Assembly: GCA_963920635.1 (NCBI GenBank) | Contig: OY987301.1 | Location: forward strand, 48,645,820-48,709,819 | Direction of reading: 5' to 3' | Origin: Pseudeuparius sepicola | Lineage: Eukaryota; Arthropoda; Insecta; Coleoptera; Anthribidae | Length of the DNA: 64,000 nucleotides | Shown here: positions 12,458-21,638 of the stretch, piece by piece | Layout of the letters: every line of letters starts with the position of its first letter | How positions within the stretch are numbered: position 1 is the first letter of the stretch | The notes under the pieces: model-generated | The model's database searches: none | The model's input: the letters and a program-made list of their open reading frames with translations, nothing else | Told to the model about the DNA's origin: nothing | Position numbers and translations under genes: made by a program

Positions 12458-14077
12458 GAACGACACAAATTGTATCTAATCACTGGCCACTTGTTCAAGT
12501 ATACGACTTAGCCCCAGTAGTTTCAAGATATTTAGAAATAAAAAATCAGGTGTATAAACTTAATAATGACATTAAAAGTAAAATTGGACACTATGGTGAC
12601 GAATACAATAATTCATTTTCATATTTGTTTGCATTAGAAAAGCAGATCGATTTACAAATAAATCAAATAAATCCTATTCAAAATGTAACTAGACAGAAAA
12701 GAGGCTTACTTAATCCTTTGGGATCTCTCATTAAATGTATTACAGGAAATTTAGATCAAGAAGATAGCCAAAAATATGACATGCAGATAAAAAACTTACA
12801 AGAAAATCAAAACAAATTAAAGGGTGTTGCCTTCAGTCAAATTACGTTATTAAAATCTACCATTAAGAAATTTGAGGAAACAGTGACAAACATAACTCAC
12901 AACCAAAAACAAATAGAATTTAAAATTAATCAAATACGAGAAGCTCTCGAGAAATTCGCTCAAGCCCAACTAGATGACTTCAATTATTTTCAAATTCATA
13001 TTTTGATTCATCAACTTACTAATATATACCAAAATATCTACAATATATTTGATAGAATGGAAGTAGCAGTTTCTTTTGCAAAATTGAATACTTTACATAA
13101 CTCAATCATAAATCCTATAGACTTGTTATTAGAAATAAAAGAATCTGAAAAATATTTAAAGTTAGGCAAAGTACCTCTTTCACCAACTATTGATAATATT
13201 TTGAATTTCGAAAAACTTATTGAAATTAAAAGCTACTCAAAAGAGTTCAGTATCACATTTATTTTAGAAATACCCTTGGTTGAATCAGAGTTATACCAAT
13301 ATTACAAAATCCTACCATTACCAATCCCAAAAAATAATGAACCCGATTTTTACTTTTGCCTACCTTATAAACCATTCCTTGCACTTAACAATGAAAAGTA
13401 TGTTTCCATGGACAAAATCTGCAAGAAAATTGAAGAAACCAAGTACATTTGTGAAGAAGTTAGTCCTACGCATGTTGATGATGACGCTCCTTGCGAGGTG
13501 CAATTAATATCATTCAAAAATTTAACGAACTGTTCTCCCTTCAAGACTACTATCCAAAAAGTTGAGATAGCCAAAGTTGTCAAAAATAATAACTGTTCCG
13601 TCAAAGCGAATAGCTGTTAGTTCCTGTAAAAACTCAGTACCAAATAATACACCACTACAAGGAAGTTACTTAGTTGAACTGTTTTCCGATTGCACTTTAA
13701 AATTAAATTCGATAATATTACAAAGCTATAAAACTAGCAAACTACCCTTTATAAAAGTATCTTTACCCTCTATAAACTTTTCGAGTAAAAACCTCACTAG
13801 CATCCCGAAGAAGCTAGGTCTGCCAGAACTCAGCCTCAACAAAATCAACTTAGAAGAAACAAGAAGTATTCAAGACACCCTTGAAGAACAGAAGAAGATT
13901 TTAGAAGACATGTCGTCACCACTTGAAACAAAGAAAATTAACATTTTTACAATTTTTATTTTCATTATAATATTAATTGTTTTATTACTACTCTTGCTCA
14001 AATTAATTAAAAAACATTTTCAAAAATTTTCTATTAACCCAAAACAAAAGGAAACCCGAGAAGAAATCATCATTTAA
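12378..14077 (+). pseudogene. env: Env-like fusion glycoprotein of element A, frameshifted
   Basis: In this family Env is a baculovirus F-like membrane fusion protein. The env frame is open from 12358, overlapping the end of pol, and has no early ATG; a leader exon at 7154 probably supplies one. A furin-type site RQKRG lies at 12691-12705 and is followed by a GL-N-LGS fusion-peptide-like start. Long amphipathic helices then a Cys-rich part follow. The frame ends at TAG 13618-13620. The C-terminal part, with a hydrophobic anchor at about 13943-14000 and a short basic tail, continues in the +1 frame (to 14077). The frame changes at or near an A-run around 13580. As it stands, the protein would end before its anchor. 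Confidence 0.85.
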
Positions 14078-14115
14078 CTTTTGGGAACCACATCCTAAAG
14101 AATATGCTTCCCAGT

Positions 14116-14126
14116 AGGGCCGGAGG
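14116..14126 (+). promoter_or_regulatory. Polypurine tract of element A
   Basis: AGGGCCGGAGG directly precedes the 3' LTR and is the expected plus-strand DNA primer site. Two C residues interrupt the purines. Confidence 0.65.
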
Positions 14127-14295
14127 AGTTACATGAACACATATGCCATGTTTCTGGAAAGAAGACGCTACATGCTGAGAAGACACTTTTAATATTATAT
14201 ATACTAAAACATGTTCTATTACGACAGTCTCTCTTGTAACTTTTGCCAATAAACATCTTTTTAAAAACAAATTTGTTACGCTCGCCCACGTAACT
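14127..14295 (+). repeat. 3' LTR of Gypsy element A
   Basis: This matches the 5' LTR with no difference that I can see. AATAAA falls at 14248-14253. It is followed at 14296-14299 by the second ACAT of the target duplication. Confidence 0.95.
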
Positions 14296-14417
14296 ACATC
14301 GATATAGCGCCGTCAAGCGGAGCAAATAAAAATTCACCTAAAAAAGAAACAGGAAACAACTCGGCTAATCCAGCGCCATCTATAGAAAAACAGCTAAACA
14401 AAATAAAAATCTATATC
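14296..14417 (+). pseudogene. LINE ORF1 fragment, right part
   Basis: This continues the reading interrupted by element A. It encodes a Ser/Asn/Lys-rich segment ('SSGANKNSPKKETGNNSANP') typical of ORF1 linkers, ending at the MITE at 14420. The shared ACAT shows that it was continuous with 6411-6736 before insertion. Confidence 0.45.
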
Positions 14418-14419
14418 TA

Positions 14420-15159
14420 CAGGGTGACCCATTTCAAATGGAAGCACGCCCATAACTTTTTTGTTTTTTGTCCGATTTTAACCGTTTTTTTTTCCTAAAG
14501 ATAGGCCACAAAAAACTCTATTTCGGCACAAAATTTCAAAGCCGTACTTCAATTTTCAAGGCCTATTATGATTTTTTTTTTCTTGCGAAAAAAATCACGA
14601 AAATTGTTTAGCGATTCTTTTATCTAAAAACTGACAATGTCATTGGATTCGGGACTATTTAAAATGAGTTTGTGCTAAGTTTCATCAAAAAATAGCTATT
14701 ATTAAAAATACTACAAAATAATTAATATTGAAAATTTAAGAATCTTACTGCCCCCGTAGCAAGTTTATTTTTAATACGATTGCTCCCAAACTTTATTCCT
14801 ACTCTTTGAACCCAACAAACTGTCGTTTTAAATGTATTTTGGTAGCTGGTTTCAATTTAAAGAAAAAAACAAGGGAAAAAATTATAAATTATTTTTTGAT
14901 GAAACTTAGCACAAACTCATTTTAAATAGTCCCGAATCCAATGACATTGTCAGTTTTTAGATAAAAGAATCGCTAAATAATTTTCGTGATTTTTTTTGCA
15001 AGAAAAAAATCATAATAGGCCTTGAAAATTGAAGTACGGCTTTGAAATTTTGTGCCGAAATAGCGTTTTTGTGGCCTATCTTTAGAAAAAAAAACGGTTA
15101 AAATCGGACAAAAAACGAAAAAGTTATGGGGGTGCTTCCATTTGAAATGGGTCACCCTG
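14420..15159. mobile_element. Foldback MITE, 740 bp, TA target
   Basis: The left end CAGGGTGACCCATTTCAAAT is mirrored at the right by ATTTGAAATGGGTCACCCTG. The inverted similarity extends about 290 bp into each arm, leaving a short centre. TA dinucleotides flank both sides (14418-14419, 15160-15161). It has no coding capacity; minus-strand open frames are shadows of the arms. Confidence 0.9.
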
Positions 15160-15289
15160 TATATTATGTATCTAAATCTATAAGCACAGACTAACGAGCA
15201 CTAGCGACAACTCCTTAGCGACATAATATGTCCAATGGTGACTCGCTTTTAGATGAAACATCATCTAAAGACTGTGAATTTCATTTAAT

Positions 15290-15690
15290 TCTACGTGCAT
15301 CTACGTAGCAAAGAGATTACGTTAGAACCAAATTTATGTTTAAAATGATTGCTATTTTTTGGTAAATTGAAATGGAGACTTGCTTATTTTTGACACATGT
15401 GCTTAAGGAGGCTTGTGTTGTGAAACTATTTTATTATGTGCTGTAAAGTTGATAAAACTTCTCAGGGGAAGCTTATAACTGAAAAATTTTGTGTGAAAGA
15501 CCTCCCTCCTTAAAACCACCTGTAGAACAATTCTTCCAAATATTTGCACAGTATCTACCTATATACCCTGTAGAACTTGACTGTGCACAAAGCTGTGTCC
15601 ACTGATTATGTCTTAATGTTGTTTATGTATATTTATTTATTTAATAGGTACCTATTCGAAAATTGTTAGAAATGGAAATAGTTTAAGATA
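15290..15690 (+). repeat. Dispersed repeat, copy 1
   Basis: This segment is repeated in inverted orientation at about 35150-35475. Shared pieces include the TACGTAGCAAAGAGATT region, GAACAATTCTTCCAAATATTTGCACAGTA-like sequence, and a 'TTATGTATATTTATT' stretch near 'CGAAAATTGTT'. A shorter copy lies at about 56560-56690. No protein is encoded. The family is unknown to me. Confidence 0.6.
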
Positions 15691-16003
15691 CAAAAAATTC
15701 TGGTTGAAAGTCAATTTAATTGCTTTAATTTAAAAATTCCAACCCCGGTCAGCCAAGGTTTGAAGGTGGAAAAACCTTATATCGGGCACCCGACCCACTC
15801 TTGGAAATTGCGTGTTTCTTATGTCTCCATTTTTCAGAGACGCCAAAAGTATCTGAACCTCACCGAAGACTTAGGGGAAGCTTAAATAATGCCGGCCCCA
15901 GAACACCAAGTCCAAATAACATCGCTGCGGCTGGACAAAAAACAGCAATTTTTGACAAGATTGCGACATTTTTGGAATAATATTTTGCATTTACCATAAT
16001 TTA
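15691..16003. other. No recognisable feature
   Basis: AT-rich sequence with no credible open frame, RNA gene or repeat end that I can identify. Confidence 0.4.
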
Positions 16004-16487
16004 GTGACCGGCAGAAAGTTGGACACAAATGGAAAACTTTTTTATTATTAATTTCTCGGAAAATTTTATTCTTGACAAAAGTTGGTGCATCATTTCATAC
16101 TCAAAACGCACATATCAAAATTTAAATATCTCCTTTTGGATACGAGGTAGATTCAAAAATGTCAAAATAACTCAAGAGTAAAGTACCCTTATGTTTTAAA
16201 ATACGGTAAAAAGTTACTTACAAAAGATGTTTGGAATGAAAGGTGGATGTCAGATTTAAAGTCACAGCCACCTAGTTAAAAAAAAAGAAATTTAACTTTT
16301 TTGTATTTTTTTCGACCACCCTGTGTATTACAAAAAAAAAATACCGCAAGCGCAACTTATCATCGGATAACACATGAATTTGCTACTAAACTTTAATTTT
16401 GTTCGATTAGCAGCTAAAAATTTAAATTAATCGAAATCAGAGTTTAAAAATATTAAATTTTTGTGTCCAACTTTCTGCCGGTCCCTC
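16004..16487. mobile_element. Short MITE, 484 bp, TA target
   Basis: The ends GACCGGCAGAAAGTTGGACA and TGTCCAACTTTCTGCCGGTC are inverted copies. TA lies on each side (16002-16003 and 16488-16489). The interior has no coding capacity. Its termini differ from the CAGGGTG group, so this is a separate Tc1/mariner-like family. Confidence 0.85.
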
Positions 16488-18744
16488 TATATTTTATATT
16501 TTTTATGATGAAAAATTTCTAAAAAATATATAGTCAACCAGTGGGCCGGCCGATTTCTATACACGCAAGTTTAGTTGCTCACTCCATTGGTTGCAAATTA
16601 TTATTTGCCGTTCCAAAACACGTAAACTGGCAATTTTCAAGTTAAAATTATATGAAACAAATTGAAACCAAAAAGCTAACTTTGAACTCAATGTCTATTT
16701 AAATGTTAAATGTGCTTTAGTTCATATCGGTTTCTGCCTTTTTCCTTCTCAATTTAATTTGAATTCAATATGAAATGTAACACAAACTGCTCCACCCACA
16801 AGAGGGACAACCGCCGCGACACTTGGCTCGACACCGACCCGTCTAGGACCTATTCATCTATATTTTTGCGTGCGTCTCGTCTATTCAGCCCGCTGGCGCC
16901 GGCGTCACGATGACCCGGCGTCGTTGACCCAGTTACACGCCACCGCTTCCATCTCACCCTAGTTCCGGTTTTTTTAGACCGAGCAACAACAAATAGCTGT
17001 AGAAACATTACTTTTCAAAGTTATTTAGATCTTCAAAGTCAGTTAAAAAACCGAAACATCCATTATATGTATTGTAGAGTAGATAAGTAACATGTTACGA
17101 GTTATTATCTCGATAATTTTTAAGATTCAAAAACTGTTTGTGCAGTTTTTTCAAAGTAATTGAATGCCGCCAAGAAAAAACAGTTGAATTTTAATATCAC
17201 AAAAATAACTGAGTTTCTTGAACAAATCAAAATAACAATTTCATTGCATTTTTCATTAGACTGTTAAAGTGGATAAAAATCTGTATCGCACACTTGCATA
17301 TCCCTTCCGGTTTAAACGGAAGTGACTTTTTTGTTCCTCTTAGACGTTATTATTACCAGCGATTACCTCGGTACTCTTTAAGATAAATTGGTGGTCGAAA
17401 CACCAAACTTATGTAGTTTTTCAAGGAATTGAATGCCATCAATAAAAATGCAGTTAAATTTGAAACAAAAAACTTATCGCCAAATGACCGATTTTTTTAA
17501 TCAGGATGGTGATTTTGTTGCATTTTTCTAATGGGCTCCATTTGACATATTTGACAAGATGGACTCTCTGTATTCTGGTCTTCTCTGTGGCGGAGTTACT
17601 TTTTTTGTCCCAACTATCGCCATTTACATTTATTCAAAAAAATCGTTTATTTGGTGTCAACTTTTTTGTTTAAAATTCAACTGCGTTTTTCTTAGTGCCA
17701 TTCACTTTCTTGAAAAAACTAAGCGTAGTTTTTCAACTACCAATTTATCTCAAGAATTAACGAGATTATTTCCCTCATACTGCTTGCATCCAATAAAGTA
17801 GCTCCTTCCATAAAAATCCAACCAATCATATGCCTCCGCTAGCCATAATTGCACTAGTGCAAATTATCGCGAAAATACCACTAGTGCAATTACCACTTCG
17901 TTGCTCAGCAACAGCGAATCTGTTCGATACAAACACGTAGGTACTTCTTAAAATTGGTGTTTTACACTGTTCTAAATTATGCAGCTTATAAATTTTGTTG
18001 CGGTATTATTAAGCATTGTATCAATGAATTTATATAACTTTTACACTGCTAAATTGTTCTTATTAGACCTCGGTCTCCGTTTAAATTTATGACGCACATT
18101 CAGAAAATAAACCAACTCTGACAGGGTGTAGGTATAATCGCATTTGCCTTGGATATACAAGCGTCATGTTTGTTTACTCGAATGCTACAGTCGAAGCTGT
18201 CAATAAACTTGTTCAAAATTAGTCGTTTTGGAAATGTAAACATAGAAAAAATTAATACAGAAATTATTAAATCGTATTCGTGAAATAATCTCGACAAATA
18301 CCACTCGTGCTGGAAATTTTTCTAAATAATTTTATTCTCAAGCGCTATTTTGCCCATTAGCAAAACCACTCGTACAAATTGGCGGTAGCCGAGGAAAATT
18401 TTCTTAAAAATTTCGCAACCGAGAAAAAATTTCTGGAATTTTAATTTTACTTTCCCTGTCTCTAGTAAAACAAGGTTTAAATAAAAATCTAAAATAAATA
18501 TTATTCCTTAGACGTTCCATGATTTTAATCTACTAGAAACAAGGAAAAAGTATTAAAACAATAAAAAATAATAGCGCATACAAAATAAATGATAATTTTA
18601 CGCGTTATAATAACACAATTAAGTTGGCTCTGGAGTGACAAGTTTCTTTGTAGTTAATTTGCTTTGATGACATTTGGGTATCGTAAAAAGCAGAGCTGAT
18701 TAAATATTTATTAATAAAATGAATTGCAACACGTGCAATCTTTG
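16488..18744. other. No recognisable gene; diverged repeat-like sequence
   Basis: Weakly repeated phrases occur near 17140, 17420 and 17690 (variants of 'CAAAGTAATTGAATGCC' and 'AGAATTAACGAGATTA'). The third copy is inverted, which suggests an old repeat. Near 17850-17890 the palindromic 'ATTGCACTAGTGCAA' occurs twice. I see no coding exon. Confidence 0.35.
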
Positions 18745-19881
18745 TTCGTTTTGTACAGAATCTGAGCTCGTCGGACATTCACTCCTATGCTGACGACACT
18801 CAATTACTTCATTATGTCGATATGGAGTCAATCGATACAGCCAAACTCAACTTAAACAATGATATCTCGGCGTTAATAGAATTTTCTACAAACCATAACC
18901 TTACCGTCAATCCAGAAAAGTCCAAGGCTATACTGTTCTGCAGCAACCCAGCTAATTACGAAATTATTGCTTCAAACTTAAGACGTGGTTGTGGGAGGTC
19001 AAAGCCTACAGTTCTCGGAGTCTCTGAAGGTCCTAGGTATCAAATTTGACAACAAACTTCGCTTTCGCCCCCATGTTGCAGCATTAGCGCAGAGGACCTA
19101 TGGCAGAATGAGAACACTCCACGCAAATAAACACATTTTAAACTTTAAATATCGAAAGAAGCTGTGTGAAACCATCATCACGCCTGTCCTCTTTTACGGC
19201 TCTATTGTTTTTTACCCCTGTCTGGACTACTTCTCCAGGCATCGTCTTCAAGTAATACAGAACAATTGTGTTCGTTTTGTTTACAGGATGCGACGTTTTG
19301 ACCATGTCTCTGCAAAATACCTTGAGTTAAAATGGCTGAAATTAAGAACTAGGGTTAACTATCTCTATCTCGTGTTCTTGCGTAGGCTTTTCATTACCTC
19401 TACCCCCTCGTATCTTAGAGAGAAACTAATACTGAGGGATAAAGCGCATAATGTGACCATACGGCATGGTATGACGGTCTCTATTCCTGCCCATCGAACG
19501 GCCCTCTTTCGGCGTTGCTTCTCATACAGCTCAGCACTCTTATATAATAACATACCAGCAAGCTTTAAGTGCCTACCGCTTTATAAATTTCGCTTGCAAG
19601 TCAAAGAATTTTTATTATATCCTTGATCAAGTATCAGTTATCTATTTTTTATTTGATTATCTTTCTGTTTATTTTCTCTTTCTTCTTGTTTTTTTCTTTT
19701 CTCCTTGTGAAATCACTTAAACAATGTCACCATGTTGGTTTTTTATACTTTTATATTCCTCTAACAACTGTTATGCTCGGTGTTAGCGGTTAAGTGCGTA
19801 AGAGTAGCCTGGCTAAACTTCGCCGCTAACACCTCTCATTAGTGAATTGTAGTGCCTTGCACCAATTTGCATTAATAAAGA
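18745..19881 (+). pseudogene. 5'-truncated CR1/L2-like LINE, RT C-terminal part
   Basis: The reading begins within the RT palm; the catalytic block 'HSYADDTQL' lies at about 18783. It then continues through 'LGIKFDNKLRF' and the usual RT thumb/C-terminal region ('VLFYGSIVFYP') to a stop at about 19626. The frame shifts by one near 18980, so the copy is dead. Everything 5' of the palm, including endonuclease and ORF1, is missing, as in normal 5' truncation. The 3' end runs into (ATT)n, and an R4/Dong-like copy begins there. Confidence 0.75.
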
Positions 19882-19895
19882 CATATTATTATTAT

Positions 19896-20772
19896 ATCGA
19901 CTTAGCCAAAAGGCATTCGCACTCCCTCTCTGGGGAACATTCACTCAGATCCCGGGTATCCCGGATACCATAAGGATCTGGCTCGGACGAGACCCTTGCC
20001 ATGTTATCGGGCCTTAGGTGACATTGATGTTGTTGGACGTTCCTGCACTCCCCATGAATTTCCTGACGGTTCGGGCTGTCGCAAGTAGTACCGCTTTCTG
20101 CATGGACCTGTAAAGATTATCAGTTAGACCCAGCTCTTTGATGTTTCTCAGCAAACTTTTTGGTATGACACCAGTTGTTGACACGATGATTGGAATCGTC
20201 TGAACGTTGTCCATTTCCCATTGCCTTCTAATTCGTTCTTCTAAGTCTCTGTACTTCGCGATCTTCTCGACTTGCTTCACACGCAGGTTGTTGTTGTTCG
20301 GGATGGCCACATCAATCAGAGTTGTCTTCCTAGAAATTTTATCAACTATTATAAGGTCCGGTCTGTTATGGGCAACTCGTTGCTCTGTCAGAACTGTACG
20401 ATCCCAGTACATCTTGTAGTTGCTGTTCTCAAGAACAGGCTCCGGTGTGTAGCTGTAATATGGGATCCTCTCTGCCTGCACAAGCAGCAGTTTTTTGGCT
20501 AGTTCTTGGTGCAAGATCTTGGCAACCGAATCTTGTCGTTCCTTATATTCCGTTGATGCGAACATCTGACATCCTCCTGTTATGTGCTGGATTGTTTCTG
20601 AAGTTGGGCACCCGTATCTGCATCTGTCATCCACTACCGATGCATCTCCTACAATGAATTTTAGGTAGTTGCGAGTTGGTATAACCTGATCTTGTATGGC
20701 CAGTAGGAAGCCTTTCGTCTCGGGGAACATTCGTCCCGAGGTCAGCCAATAGTTCGACGCTAACTTGTCGAC
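19896..20772 (-). mobile_element. R4/Dong-like LINE copy 1, 5'-truncated
   Basis: The 3' end is marked by ATCGACTTAGCCAAAAGG, next to (ATT)n. The minus-strand reading (20014 upward) encodes the C-terminal Cys/His knuckle (C-X3-C-X7-H-X4-C) and the restriction-like endonuclease core ('RPDLIIVDK', 'LIDVAIPNN', 'KYRDL'). The element is cut at its 5' side directly at (ATT)n. It is nearly identical to copies 3 and 4. Confidence 0.85.
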
Positions 20773-20854
20773 ATTATTATTATTATTATTAGCATTTTTA
20801 TTTATCATTTATTATTATTATCATTTATTATCATTTATTATTATTATTATTATT
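20773..20854. repeat. (ATT)n microsatellite with ATC variants
   Basis: Interrupted ATT/TTATC repeats lie between R4/Dong-like copies 1 and 2. They are probably the remnant target of the insertions. Confidence 0.85.
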
Positions 20855-21621
20855 ATCGACTTAGCCAAAAGGCATTCGCACTCCCTCTACGGGGAACATG
20901 GGAACATTCACTCAGATCCCGGGTATCCCGGATACCATAAGGATCTGGCTCGGACGAGACCCTTGCCATGTTATCGGGCCTTAGGTGACATTGATGTTGT
21001 CGGACGTTCCTTCATTCCCCACCTCTGTAGTGTATCGTTGTCGGTTCGGTGGTGCTCGTGTTCCGTCAGACGTAGCGGTGTTGAGACGTCTGCTCCGCAT
21101 ATAGCTTTATGTAGTGTGGAGCTGTTGGCCTGTCTCTGGAAATAATTACGCAGATTTATTATTTGTTGGTCCAATTGCTTGCTGAGGTCTGCCAATCCTC
21201 TTCCTCCTAGTTGACGTGGCAGAGTAGTTCTTTCTACGGCGCTACGGGGATGATGTTTATGAGCTTTGTCAGTAGTGTCCTAACTTTTCGCTGCAGGTTG
21301 TTGATGTCCGTGTTGGTCCAATTCACTATTCCAAACGAATAGCTGAGTACAGAGCACGCATACGTGTTCAGGGCCTTAAAGAAATTCCTGCTGTAAGTTT
21401 TTCACCCTGTAAAAAATACGCATTATCGATTCATTCATGGACCCAGTCCATTTCATGCGTCGTCGTTGTAATCCCGCCTGAGTGAACGCTGGCTGAAGTT
21501 CCCGCGCAGCACCTTCGGTGCGTGGAACCCTAGTTCTCGTTTGGCTCCCATGTTGTAGATGTTCGTGTTGCTGGGCTGTAGCTGTTTGTGCAACAGGGGC
21601 CCGCCTCATCAGCGCCCTGTC
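20855..21621 (-). mobile_element. R4/Dong-like LINE copy 2, internally deleted, both ends kept
   Basis: The 3' end matches the other copies up to about 21015. The sequence then jumps to an internal segment equal to about 22562-22950 of copy 3, and then near 21390 to a 5' segment absent from the other three. That 5' segment encodes 'RRRMKWTGSMNESIMRIFYR', which resembles the N-terminal region of R4-clade proteins. The copy therefore keeps the extreme 5' part and 3' end but has lost most of RT and the endonuclease. It cannot encode a working protein. Confidence 0.75.
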
Positions 21622-21638
21622 ATTATTATTATTATTAT
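21622..21638. repeat. (ATT)n microsatellite
   Basis: A short ATT run separates copies 2 and 3. Confidence 0.85.

Larger units (their letters stand above)
6737..14295 (+). mobile_element. Gypsy element A, errantivirus-like, 7.56 kb
   Basis: This is a complete provirus-like structure: 169-bp LTRs (AGTTAC...GTAACT), a tRNA-Ser-like primer site, gag, pol in the -1 frame, an env-like gene with a furin site and a membrane anchor, and a polypurine tract. It is flanked by the 4-bp duplication ACAT. The two LTRs look identical by eye, which indicates recent insertion. The copy is nevertheless defective: pol has an in-frame TGA at 9395-9397 and env changes frame near 13580. It sits inside an older LINE ORF1 fragment. 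The AGTTA...TAACT termini, the 4-bp target and a baculovirus-F-like Env place it with insect errantiviruses. Confidence 0.95.
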
